A program made the translations under genes and the position numbers. Positions 7,486-14,558 of a stretch of DNA of 20,630 bases are shown in pieces. The stretch's first letter is position 1; each line of letters starts with the position of its first letter. The DNA lies in the IMG/VR virus record IMGVR_UViG_3300027788_002317, positions 1 to 20,630 of that record, one strand, 5' to 3'. Under the pieces are notes generated by a model. It was not told the origin of the DNA, made no database searches, and saw only the letters and a program-made list of their open reading frames with translations. The DNA is from a virus.

Positions 7486-8094
7486 CTAATACTCACAATT
7501 ATAAAATAGTTCCGATTCTTTTTCTCTACGTGAATAATTATTTACCCAAGTACCGTCCCCTTTTCTTTGTTGGGGTGGATTCCACGTCCTAATTCCTGTG
7601 TATGTATCTTCCCACCTACCAAATTTAACATCTTGTATCCAACCACTAGTCCTAACATTTTCACAACCAGAGTTAAACACTAAAGATACCATTGCGTCAT
7701 ACATACATAGGTCCATTTTTGCACCAGCTCTATCGTCCTTTATCCATTGTGTTACTATTCTATTTACACAACCAACAGCATTAGATAAATCATCTTTTAA
7801 TAATTCTAATGCCTTAGTTTTGGTAATAGTATTTCCTTCATAAGCTTCTTTACCTGTGTGACCATAACCTATAGTTAAAGTACCACCAGGTTTACCTTTC
7901 TTATATCTACTACTTTTATATTCTATTGGTGTGTCATTATAATATGCGTCATCATAGGTGTATAGTACTGGTTTCCCATTTACCCCTTCATCTTGAGAAA
8001 TAAAAGTTGTGAGCTTAGAAGAAGCTTTTGTTGGTATAACCAAGAACTCTTCTGTTTGTTCTATAAGAATTTGTAATGAATTTATTAGTTTCAT
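7486..8094 (-). CDS. GH24 (T4-type) lysozyme with N-terminal extension
   Basis: The protein is an N-acetylmuramidase of glycoside hydrolase family 24. Numbering from the chosen start, the catalytic Glu is in ISQDEG (E36), followed by YTYDDA and the signature TLTIGYGHTG (about 72-81), then the helical lobe with LELLKDDLSNAVGCVNRIV and VFNSGCEN. It cleaves the glycan strand of peptidoglycan. I place the start at the second in-frame ATG (8094, 202 residues), because the first (8100) lies inside the TATATTTATGG element. The extra N-terminus MKLINSLQILIEQTEEF precedes the fold and has L-I-E like a prohead-protease site, so this may be a virion enzyme used at entry rather than, or as well as, the lysis enzyme. 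No signal peptide is seen. Confidence 0.85.
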   Translation of the reverse strand: MKLINSLQILIEQTEEFLVIPTKASSKLTTFISQDEGVNGKPVLYTYDDAYYNDTPIEYKSSRYKKGKPGGTLTIGYGHTGKEAYEGNTITKTKALELLKDDLSNAVGCVNRIVTQWIKDDRAGAKMDLCMYDAMVSLVFNSGCENVRTSGWIQDVKFGRWEDTYTGIRTWNPPQQRKGDGTWVNNYSRREKESELFYNCEY

Positions 8095-8098
8095 ATCC

Positions 8099-8107
8099 AT
8101 AAATATA
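8099..8107 (-). promoter_or_regulatory. TATATTTAT element upstream of the lysozyme
   Basis: The coding strand reads GGTATATTTATGGATATGAAA. TATATTTAT overlaps the first possible ATG (8100) and ends 4 bases before the second (8094), which supports the second as the true start. It closely resembles the element before 20453 (TATATTTATAGTATATGAG). Confidence 0.35.
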
Positions 8108-8124
8108 CCTATAACATAATAGAA

Positions 8125-8448
8125 CTACTTTTTAAGTTCTCTATTAAGATACCACATTGCTTTCTTTAAGTCTTGTTTTAAATCGTCTTTTTTCCCTGCA
8201 CGAGAAATATACTTAACAACATTACCTAAATTAAAATTTAAGTCCCAAGCTTCAATAACTTTTATTGCTTCATACATATTATCTTCACCACCATAGTGGA
8301 TTGGGTGTTCAACCTTCTCTATACCCAACTTTCTATTGTATGCTATAATGTCTTCTTGTGTTGGGTAATTTTTGTCCCAGTTGGTATTGGGGTTTTCAGT
8401 TTGTTGGTCCCATTGAGTATTTTTTCCTATTTCTTTATTTTTTTCCAT
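8125..8448 (-). CDS. DUF3310 family protein (T7 gp1.7-like)
   Basis: The 107-residue protein has the DUF3310 signature in its C-terminal half: HPIHYGG, EAIKVIEAW, FNLGNVVKYISRAGKK and DLKKAMWYLNRELKK. This small domain is common in tailed phages. In T7 the related gp1.7 is reported to be a nucleotide kinase acting on dGMP/dTMP, so a role in phage nucleotide supply is plausible but not shown here. The N-terminal 45 residues are polar and low in complexity (NTQWDQQTENPNTNWD). The ATG overlaps the end of the L-2-hydroxyglutarate oxidase gene by 14 bases, which implies translational coupling. No hairpin is seen between it and the lysozyme. Confidence 0.85.
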   Translation of the reverse strand: MEKNKEIGKNTQWDQQTENPNTNWDKNYPTQEDIIAYNRKLGIEKVEHPIHYGGEDNMYEAIKVIEAWDLNFNLGNVVKYISRAGKKDDLKQDLKKAMWYLNRELKK

Positions 8449-9670
8449 TATTTTTGTTGTCTAAATTAAAATTTTTATTTATAAAATTTACCACTTCATC
8501 ACCTATAGATAGACATGCGGTCGCCGCGGGAGAAGGAGCGTTAAGTATGTGGATATTGTTATTGTGCTTAACTATTTTAAAGTCCTCTACTATAGTACCA
8601 TCAATATCTAGTACAGTTGCACGGACCCCACACTTACCTACGACTAAATCATCCATTTCTAATGAAGGGACCATTTTTTGTAACTCCCTTAAAAATAATC
8701 TTTTAGAAAAAGCTCTTTTATATTCCGTTAACCCAAAACGCCAATGTTTAAAAAATAAACGTAAAGTACCTAAAAAAGTCAAAGATTCCCAAGTGTCCCT
8801 CCAGCTAAAAGAAGTTTTTGTGTAACCTTCACGTTTAAATGTAAAAACAGCGTTGGGTCCACATTCCACACTACCATCAAACATTCTTGTAAAGTGTACA
8901 CCTAAAAATGGAAATTGAGGATTCGGTACTGGGTAGATTAGATTTTTTATTTTATATAGTGAGTTTTCCTTTATGTTATAATAATCTCCCCTAAAACCAA
9001 CTACTTTAGAATCTAATTCTACACCATCTTTTTTTGCCAACCTATCAGCAAATAAACCACCACAAAAGATAGAATGTTTAGTGTGAATAACACTATCCTG
9101 TAATATTAATTTTTCTTTTTCTATGTGGATAACTTCTGAATTGGTAGAGACACAACTTTTTGGGTTGATGGTTGTAATTAATTCACTTAATTTTTTAGTG
9201 ACCCCTTTATAGTCTATTATTCCTGACTCAGGTACAAATAGAGCTGACTTACCCTCAGCAAATGGTTCTATAGTTTTTATTTCTTTACTGTAAAGTAATT
9301 TTAATCCCTTTAGACCATTTTTTTTACCATTCTTTTTTAGGGACTTTAATTTTAGTGTTTCTTTGTCGTTAGTCGCTAATACTATTTTACCACAAATATC
9401 ATGTGTTATTTTATGTTTCTTAGCAAACTTAACTAACTGTTTTCTACCATCCACACAATTTTTAGCTCGATAACTACCAGGTTTATAATATAGTCCAGAA
9501 TGAATTACACCAGAATTTCTCCCAGTTTGATGAAATGCTACTTCATTTTCTTTTTCTAATACTATTAAAGAAAGGTTAGGGTGTTTTAGTTGTAACTTAT
9601 AAGCTGTCGCAAGACCAATAATCCCCCCACCTACTATAGCGACATCGTATTTTAAATTATTGTGACTCAT
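8435..9670 (-). CDS. lhgO: L-2-hydroxyglutarate oxidase (FAD-dependent)
   Basis: The enzyme oxidises L-2-hydroxyglutarate to 2-oxoglutarate with FAD. The N-terminus YDVAIVGGGIIGLATAYKL is the Rossmann FAD motif (GxGxxG at about 14-19), followed by a Glu ending strand 2 (VLEKE). HQTGRNSGVIHSGLYYKPGS (about 47-66) is the signature that sets LhgO apart from other DAO-family oxidases. The C-terminus has CGVRATVLD and NAPSPAATACLSIG. I chose ATG 9670 (411 residues, the normal family length); an upstream in-frame ATG at 9712 would add a poor, overlapping stretch. The start overlaps the upstream gene by 14 bases and the end overlaps DUF3310 by 14 bases, a matched coupling pattern. All visible family motifs are intact, so I expect activity. 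Such a gene is unusual in a phage and may top up 2-oxoglutarate during infection. Confidence 0.88.
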   Translation of the reverse strand: MSHNNLKYDVAIVGGGIIGLATAYKLQLKHPNLSLIVLEKENEVAFHQTGRNSGVIHSGLYYKPGSYRAKNCVDGRKQLVKFAKKHKITHDICGKIVLATNDKETLKLKSLKKNGKKNGLKGLKLLYSKEIKTIEPFAEGKSALFVPESGIIDYKGVTKKLSELITTINPKSCVSTNSEVIHIEKEKLILQDSVIHTKHSIFCGGLFADRLAKKDGVELDSKVVGFRGDYYNIKENSLYKIKNLIYPVPNPQFPFLGVHFTRMFDGSVECGPNAVFTFKREGYTKTSFSWRDTWESLTFLGTLRLFFKHWRFGLTEYKRAFSKRLFLRELQKMVPSLEMDDLVVGKCGVRATVLDIDGTIVEDFKIVKHNNNIHILNAPSPAATACLSIGDEVVNFINKNFNLDNKNNGKK

Positions 9671-9980
9671 CTGAACCAGAACCAACAGGTGATAGAATAT
9701 CTTTGTATTCACCCTCTAAGGTTTTTATCAAATCCAACACTCTAGATTGTAAGTCTTCAACTTTTTTAACATCACTTTTCATAACACTAATAAGTTCTAC
9801 TTTGGTTTCCACATCTCCCGGTAGAATTAATACCTTATAACCAAAATCGTTCATTAGTTTTTGAGCAAAAGCTCTAAGTTCTGCTTCAGGTGGTACCCTT
9901 AATAATTGCACCACTAAAATTGGTTCATATTTTTCCTCCACTAATTTAATTAAATTATCTAATACTTTTGTTTCTTCCAT
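9657..9980 (-). CDS. Unknown small protein between rmlA-like and lhgO
   Basis: I recognise no family in this 107-residue protein. It begins with a helix (MEETKVLDNLIKLVEEK), then a hydrophobic strand (YEPILVVQLLRV), a PPEAELRAFAQKLM helix and a second strand (YKVLILPGDVETKVELISV). This alternating pattern would suit a small alpha/beta domain. The C-terminal half is a predicted charged helix (VKKVEDLQSRVLDLIKTLEGEYK), possibly a coiled coil, with a flexible GSGSDESQ tail. The start is 11 bases after the stop of the RmlA-like gene, and the end overlaps lhgO. It therefore sits inside the metabolic transcript, but nothing shows its role. Confidence 0.65.
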   Translation of the reverse strand: MEETKVLDNLIKLVEEKYEPILVVQLLRVPPEAELRAFAQKLMNDFGYKVLILPGDVETKVELISVMKSDVKKVEDLQSRVLDLIKTLEGEYKDILSPVGSGSDESQ

Positions 9981-9991
9981 TTTTATATTTT

Positions 9992-10807
9992 TTATTTATT
10001 ACTTATTTTTGATTTACCATACTCACCATCAGCTCCAACCATTGGAAGTGGTGACTGGCAGTTATTTTCACACGAACATAATTTTTTATTTGACACTAAA
10101 GATGACGCCTTTAATAAACTCTCAAAGGTACCAGCATCCGACCACCAAGAACTTAAAAAATGACAACTCATTAACCTATCTTTCACATAGAAATTATTCA
10201 CATCTGTAATTTCTAACTCACCTCTATCTGAAGGTGTTAAATTTTTAATATAATTAAATACTTTATTGTCATAAACATATAAACCAGTAACACAGAAATT
10301 AGATTTTGGATTAGATGGCTTTTCTTCAATTGATACCACACTACACTCATCACCAGTTTTTATTTCCGCCACACCGAATCTTTCTGGGTCATGAACCTCC
10401 TTTAAAAATATTCTAGACCCACCATCAAAATCACTTAAATCAGAGGACGTAAGTTCATCATCAAATATGTTGTCACCTAAACAAACTGCTACATTTGAAG
10501 TACCGACAAAACGCTCAGTAAGAGCCAAAGCGTGAGCAATACCTCCTGCCTCATCTTGTATTTCATATGAGAGTCTAACGTTAAAGTCTCTCCCACTCCC
10601 TAAGAGGTTTAATATATCTCCACAGTGTTCTCTACCAGAAACTATCATAATGTCCTTACAACCCAGTTTAATTAAGGTCTGTAAAGGGTAATAAATCATA
10701 GGTTTATCGTAAACCGGTAATAGATGCTTGTTTGTCACTTTAGTTAACGGGTACAACCTACTTCCTGTACCACCCGCAAGAATAACTCCTTTTAATTTTT
10801 TTGCCAT
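9992..10807 (-). CDS. Glucose-1-phosphate thymidylyltransferase family protein (RmlA-like)
   Basis: The 271-residue protein carries the sugar-1-phosphate nucleotidyltransferase motifs: KGVILAGGTGSRLYPLT (6-22, nucleotide binding), LLPVYDKPMIYYPL (29-42, catalytic Lys), QDEAGGIAHA (84-93), CLGDN (109-113), IEEKPSNPKSNF (sugar phosphate) and WWSDAGTFESLL. RmlA makes dTDP-glucose, the precursor of dTDP-rhamnose and related surface sugars. It is somewhat shorter than bacterial RmlA (about 290) and ends in a short Cys-bearing tail (CSCENNC) that could bind metal or be a lineage quirk. No RmlB, C or D is in the window, so its product presumably feeds a host pathway or genes elsewhere. It heads the minus-strand group, back to back with the DUF932 gene. 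UTP-glucose specificity cannot be excluded. Confidence 0.85.
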   Translation of the reverse strand: MAKKLKGVILAGGTGSRLYPLTKVTNKHLLPVYDKPMIYYPLQTLIKLGCKDIMIVSGREHCGDILNLLGSGRDFNVRLSYEIQDEAGGIAHALALTERFVGTSNVAVCLGDNIFDDELTSSDLSDFDGGSRIFLKEVHDPERFGVAEIKTGDECSVVSIEEKPSNPKSNFCVTGLYVYDNKVFNYIKNLTPSDRGELEITDVNNFYVKDRLMSCHFLSSWWSDAGTFESLLKASSLVSNKKLCSCENNCQSPLPMVGADGEYGKSKISNK

Positions 10808-10873
10808 GTTAGTTGTTTTTACTAATATAATAAAGATAATTTAGATTTTCAACAGTAAATTTTCATGATTTAC

Positions 10874-10903
10874 TTTGTAATACAAAAATTATTCGTATAT
10901 TTG
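10874..10903 (+). promoter_or_regulatory. Canonical Bacteroidota promoter for the DUF932 gene
   Basis: TTTG (10874-10877), an 18-base spacer, and TATATTTG (10896-10903) match the Bacteroidota primary-sigma consensus of TTTG and TAnnTTTG exactly. Transcription would start near 10910, giving a leader of about 28 bases before the ATG at 10938. This is the best evidence in the window for the host phylum and implies early or host-polymerase transcription. Confidence 0.85.
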
Positions 10904-10937
10904 TACTGAATTAATAACCCATATAAAAAATTATAAA

Positions 10938-11720
10938 ATGAAAAATCTATTTAATGCCCCATTAACGGAGGAAGAAATGACCTCAATCGCACCATCTATA
11001 TTCGCTAAAGAAGCCGATTCAAAAGTTTCAGACAAATATAGCTTTATCCCAACAACACAAATCCTAAGTGATTTAGCTAAAGAAAATTGGTTACCTTACG
11101 ATGTGTCACAAAGAAATTCTAAACATGCTGGAGGACTTTATACTAAACATATGGTAAGGTTAAGAAATGAAAACTTAGGTAAAATAGATGACATTGTTCC
11201 AGAAATAATTTTAACTAATTCTCATGATGGTAGAAACGCATTCAACCTTCATGCAGGATTATTTCGTTTAGTGTGTTCTAATGGGTTAGTTATAGCAGAC
11301 CAAACATTTGAACAAATAAAAATAAAACATCAGTGGTACGATTTAGAAGATGTAAAAGAAATGACAGATAATGTTATTATTAAAATACCGGCAATAATTA
11401 ACTGTGTTAAAAAGTTTAAATCTACAGAGTTAACAGAACAAACAAAAAAAGAGTTTGCTAAAAAAGCTGTTTTAACTAGATGGAAAAAAGGACAAGAGTT
11501 TTTGTCGGTAGAGGATTTGTTGACACCTTACAGAGAAGAGGATAGGGGTAATGAACTATGGAAAGTATTTAATGTACTTCAAGAAAAAGTTTTAAATGGT
11601 GGAATTACTTATAACCTTCCACAAGGCAGAAGTCAAACGGTTAGAGCTTTAACTAACATTGACCAGAAATTAAAAGTAAATAAAGAGTTATGGGAGTTAG
11701 CTGAAGAATTCGTTTCCTAA
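10938..11720 (+). CDS. DUF932 (phage/plasmid-like) protein
   Basis: The 260-residue protein has the DUF932 hallmark: an HMVRLRNE strand, then a variable stretch, then LTNSHDGRNAFNLHAGLFRLVCSNGLVIAD, where NShDG and GLFRxxCSNGL are the family's most conserved blocks. This domain is widespread on phages and plasmids. I know of no firm biochemical role; it is often suggested to act in DNA maintenance or repair. The N-terminus (LFNAPLTEEEMTSIAP) and helical C-terminus look complete, and length is typical. It stands alone between a textbook host-type promoter and a strong terminator, so it is probably an early monocistronic gene. Confidence 0.85.
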   Translation: MKNLFNAPLTEEEMTSIAPSIFAKEADSKVSDKYSFIPTTQILSDLAKENWLPYDVSQRNSKHAGGLYTKHMVRLRNENLGKIDDIVPEIILTNSHDGRNAFNLHAGLFRLVCSNGLVIADQTFEQIKIKHQWYDLEDVKEMTDNVIIKIPAIINCVKKFKSTELTEQTKKEFAKKAVLTRWKKGQEFLSVEDLLTPYREEDRGNELWKVFNVLQEKVLNGGITYNLPQGRSQTVRALTNIDQKLKVNKELWELAEEFVS

Positions 11721-11741
11721 GTCTATTAATTATTGTGTAAT

Positions 11742-11774
11742 AAAAAACCCCCGGACTAATCCAGGGGTTTTTTT
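11742..11774. terminator. Bidirectional intrinsic terminator
   Basis: AAAAAACCCC (11742-11751) and GGGGTTTTTT (11764-11773) pair, with an inner GG/CC pair around an ACTAAT loop. The stem is flanked by an A-run on the left and a T-run on the right, so it can stop transcription from both the DUF932 gene (+) and the convergent gene ending at 11793 (-). Confidence 0.88.
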
Positions 11775-11792
11775 AACAAATTTTCTAATTAC

Positions 11793-12221
11793 TTAGAACT
11801 TGTATGAGAAACCTAGATTGAAAGTTCCCTCTCTGTCTCCAGTTGTTTCATCTGCTGTTAAAGGCATCGTGTATCTTGGCTCAACACTAAGACCTTTCCA
11901 CACATTGTAAGAATAACCAAGTCCAACCGTTAAGTTGTCCATCATTTCTTCCGTAGGTGCTTGAGCTGAAACATACAAATTGTTCTTCATATTGTATCTA
12001 CTCCATAGGTCATAAGTCATATCTCCGTCAACATCTTCACCAGCTTGAATCATACCCAAAGTCCATGTGTCATTTAAAGCGTACCCAAAACCTAAATTTT
12101 GTGTTACTTTATCCATAGTTACTTCTTGGTCACCGTCATAAGTTGACACAACCATAAAGTTTTGAGCTGATGCACAGATTGTTGAGAATGCTACAGCGAA
12201 TGCTAAAATCAATTTTTTCAT
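11793..12221 (-). CDS. Secreted outer-membrane beta-barrel-like protein
   Basis: The 142-residue protein begins with a classic signal peptide (MKKLILAFAVAFSTICASAQ) with predicted cleavage after ASA. The mature part, about 123 residues, is built of alternating amphipathic strands separated by acidic turns (NLGFGYALNDTWTLGM, DLWSRYNMKNNLYVSAQ, NLTVGLGYSYNVW, LSVEPRYTM). It ends in FNLGFSYKF, with the C-terminal Phe typical of outer-membrane barrels recognised by the BAM complex. It is short for a porin but would suit an eight-strand barrel of the OmpX/OmpW size class. A phage-coded outer-membrane protein might block superinfection or alter the surface, which is inference. It probably shares a transcript with the small membrane gene upstream. 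The terminator at 11742-11774 follows. Confidence 0.75.
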   Translation of the reverse strand: MKKLILAFAVAFSTICASAQNFMVVSTYDGDQEVTMDKVTQNLGFGYALNDTWTLGMIQAGEDVDGDMTYDLWSRYNMKNNLYVSAQAPTEEMMDNLTVGLGYSYNVWKGLSVEPRYTMPLTADETTGDREGTFNLGFSYKF

Positions 12222-12288
12222 TATATTGTTTTTTTAATTTTTATTCTCACATTTTTATCGATGCATGTGAATAGTCATCGTTTTGTAT

Positions 12289-12513
12289 CTACTTCTTAAC
12301 GAAGAAACTAGCTAACATCACTAGAACTACCAAACCTACGAAACCTCCTTCACCAAGTGAAGTGATTAATGCTGTAAGATTTGTTACCACGTCCATGTTA
12401 AATATTGCACCACCAGTTAAGACGAACCACACGATTGTTAAAGGTAAAACTGCCATCATTACTGATAATAGTCCACCGAAAAATCCTGTTACATACTTAA
12501 TTACACTTTCCAT
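12289..12513 (-). CDS. Small two-helix membrane protein
   Basis: I take ATG 12513, giving 74 residues (MESVIKYVTGFFGGLLSVMM...). The frame stays open upstream to 12696, but that stretch translates to basic, low-complexity sequence that looks like non-coding DNA. Two hydrophobic segments are visible: about 8-36, with a Pro (VLPLTIVWFVL), and about 56-71 (GFVGLVVLVMLASFF), joined by a short loop. The protein ends FFVKK. Size and topology would fit a class II holin, but no sequence signature proves it and the lysozyme is 4 kb away. It is probably expressed with the beta-barrel gene 67 bases downstream. An envelope or superinfection-exclusion role is equally possible. Confidence 0.65.
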   Translation of the reverse strand: MESVIKYVTGFFGGLLSVMMAVLPLTIVWFVLTGGAIFNMDVVTNLTALITSLGEGGFVGLVVLVMLASFFVKK

Positions 12514-12636
12514 AATAATTTTTTTTTTATTTAAATGTTTATGAATAAGGATTAATTTAATCCATGGTATTCTGCCCTCATTCGAAAAATAATTACTCCG
12601 ATAATTAATAAAATACCTAAAAAAATATAATGGTTT

Positions 12637-12751
12637 TTTGTCGTATTTTATTAAGAACAGAGGAAACGTACCTACAACTTTTCCTAATCCACACATTTTT
12701 TTACGCTAAGTTTTTTTATTTTTGTATTAGAAATGTATTAAATACGACAAA
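12637..12751. repeat. 12-bp perfect inverted repeat in the divergent intergenic region
   Basis: TTTGTCGTATTT (12637-12648) and AAATACGACAAA (12740-12751) are perfect reverse complements, 91 bases apart. They lie in the 280-base region between the divergent genes starting at 12513 (-) and 12794 (+), so each gene has one copy in the same orientation relative to itself. This arrangement would suit an operator pair for one regulator. Apart from this and the TATTTTTGT repeats, I see nothing in 12514-12793. Confidence 0.5.
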
Positions 12752-12790
12752 TAATTTGTTGGTTTTTCGGATATTTTTGTTTATTTTTGT
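12717..12790 (+). promoter_or_regulatory. Three TATTTTTGT repeats upstream of the PcfJ-like gene
   Basis: TATTTTTGT occurs at 12717-12725, 12772-12780 and 12782-12790, each containing the Bacteroidota -7 consensus TAnnTTTG. The last ends 3 bases before the ATG at 12794. A TTTG at 12755-12758 could serve as -33 for the third copy (23-base spacer, long) but is too close for the second. The region is a likely promoter, but which copy acts is unclear. Confidence 0.45.
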
Positions 12791-12793
12791 AAA

Positions 12794-14524
12794 ATGAAAA
12801 GTAAAACTACTAAAAAAAAACATAATTGGACAACACTTTTAACTTTTAAGAGAGAATATTTTACTATAATAGAACACCAATCATTTAATGAATTAACATT
12901 AGTTGGTGATTTAAATGAGGTTGCTGTCCCACATGAAATAAAAACAATAAGCAGAACTCCATTTGTTAAAGACAAAGATAATTTTAGAGTTGTAGACGTT
13001 GTGTTCTTCACCCCAAAAGACAAATGGTCAGAGGGTTCACCAGTTATAGATGAAAAAACTTGGATAGATAAATCACTAGATATTTTTAGTAGTGCTATGG
13101 TAAGTAGGGTTACGGTAGCATTGGAAAAAAATGAGGATAAGATTAAATTATCTTTATTTAGGTTTAGTAAACAAAGGAGAGTAGGACATAAATACTTTAG
13201 TAAACGAAGTGATGATTTACACATTACTTTTAATACAACAACAAAAAATTTCTTTATAACAGACTCTAGATTTTTAAATAGAAAAAGGTCAACAGTAACA
13301 ACCAAAAACGATTTCATGAAAATTATAAGTGTACTAAACCCACTATCAACTAAAGGGCTGTTATCGACTGATGGGTATAGAGAAAACCAACAACAAAAAG
13401 ATATCGATAATGAAGAACTAATTTTGTTTATGAAACAAATTGAAAAAACTTTACAAAAAGAACTAAAGGTTAAAAATGACTTGAGTTACTTTGGTGAAGG
13501 GATGGGTAAGTTATTGATGGATTGGTTTGTTAAAGTACGTAAAATAAAAGTACCTAACGATTACTATTATTATTTGTCACGACATTACCCAGGAATTAGA
13601 AAATTAAATAAATTTAAAATGAATTTAGGTAGAGCAATTCTAGATAATAAAAATTTAGTTGGGAAATATTACATAAAACTAATTAATACACATGGTGGTT
13701 ATAATCTAAATGACCTAGTTATGTTAAAAATTATCTTTGGTGAAAATCACACTAAATTAATACCTAAAAATTTCCTAAAAATAAGTGCGAATTCTTCTGA
13801 CAGTAAACAAAACTTAGAGGCAAATCCCATTGACCACATTAACTCTTTAAAATCTAGAGAGAAACTAAATTTAATAAAAGTAATTAAGGAGGTGGATGAC
13901 CCATTTTTCATATCACAGATATTTGACCACATATACGCAAAAAAAAGATTAAATGGTTTGGGTTTAGAAAAGAATATTAACTGTACTACTTTAAACCAAT
14001 TCAACCAAGAACACCAAAACTGGGCTGAATTAATTAATTTATGTGAACGTAATGAAGAAACAACATACCACTATCAAAATAACTTTATAAATGAAATGGA
14101 AAAAAATATGATAGTTAAAGAAAATACGTATAAAGTAAAAGTCCTTGATTCAGATTTAGAGTATTTTAATGAGGGGCAAGTTCAATCCCACTGTGTCAGG
14201 ACTTATTTAAGTAGATATGATAGTATAGTGGTTTCAGTTAGGCAAGAAAGTCTAAACTCAGTTAATAGAATGACATGTGAATTTAAACATGGTGAGTTAA
14301 ACATATCACAAACCAGAATGAAACATAATAAGTTACCAGTGGGTGATTGGTTAGAAGTTACGGAAAAATTAGAGGTAAGGTATAAGGAATTTTGTCTAAG
14401 AAACACATTAGAAAAACCAAAAATAGAAATATATAATAGAATAACTAATATGAAATATGATGGTTATAAGAGTGATAGAGGGGTAACCTACGGTAATATA
14501 GCACAGGAAGACTTACCTTTTTAA
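12794..14524 (+). CDS. PcfJ-like protein
   Basis: The 576-residue protein has a C-terminal region typical of PcfJ-like proteins of phages and conjugative plasmids (first named on Enterococcus pCF10). It reads YFNEGQVQSHCVRTYLSRY (457-475), then SIVVSVRQ, a TCEFKHGELNISQTRMKHNKLP strand-turn unit, and a closing helix. The family consensus is EGxxMxHCVGSY...IFSLR...TxEI...IxQxxGxxNxxP; here Gly after HCV is Arg. The molecular function of PcfJ is unknown. The N-terminal 200 residues are basic and strand-rich with many Lys/Arg, suggesting nucleic-acid contact. The middle is helical. It is the first gene of the long plus-strand run; a 34-base gap separates it from the glutamine synthetase gene. 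Confidence 0.7.
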   Translation: MKSKTTKKKHNWTTLLTFKREYFTIIEHQSFNELTLVGDLNEVAVPHEIKTISRTPFVKDKDNFRVVDVVFFTPKDKWSEGSPVIDEKTWIDKSLDIFSSAMVSRVTVALEKNEDKIKLSLFRFSKQRRVGHKYFSKRSDDLHITFNTTTKNFFITDSRFLNRKRSTVTTKNDFMKIISVLNPLSTKGLLSTDGYRENQQQKDIDNEELILFMKQIEKTLQKELKVKNDLSYFGEGMGKLLMDWFVKVRKIKVPNDYYYYLSRHYPGIRKLNKFKMNLGRAILDNKNLVGKYYIKLINTHGGYNLNDLVMLKIIFGENHTKLIPKNFLKISANSSDSKQNLEANPIDHINSLKSREKLNLIKVIKEVDDPFFISQIFDHIYAKKRLNGLGLEKNINCTTLNQFNQEHQNWAELINLCERNEETTYHYQNNFINEMEKNMIVKENTYKVKVLDSDLEYFNEGQVQSHCVRTYLSRYDSIVVSVRQESLNSVNRMTCEFKHGELNISQTRMKHNKLPVGDWLEVTEKLEVRYKEFCLRNTLEKPKIEIYNRITNMKYDGYKSDRGVTYGNIAQEDLPF

Positions 14525-14558
14525 CGGAATATTTCTATAATTTAAAAAAACGAATAAA

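Noticed and set aside
9671-9712. Earlier in-frame ATG (9712) for the L-2-hydroxyglutarate oxidase
   Set aside because: It would add MNTKIFYHLLVLVQ, which is not part of the FAD fold, and would lengthen the overlap with the upstream gene to 56 bases. ATG 9670 gives the normal family length.
12514-12696. 61-residue N-terminal extension of the small membrane protein
   Set aside because: The translated stretch is basic and low in complexity, and it contains one arm of the inverted repeat. ATG 12513 has the A/T-rich leader seen at other starts.
12781-13317. 178-residue ORF on the minus strand
   Set aside because: It lies wholly opposite the PcfJ-like gene, has no family signature, and its Leu/Val-rich composition is what antisense of an AT-rich gene gives. 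Other antisense frames (1660-1965, 13747-14004, 16181-16564, 19457-19792) were dropped for the same reason.
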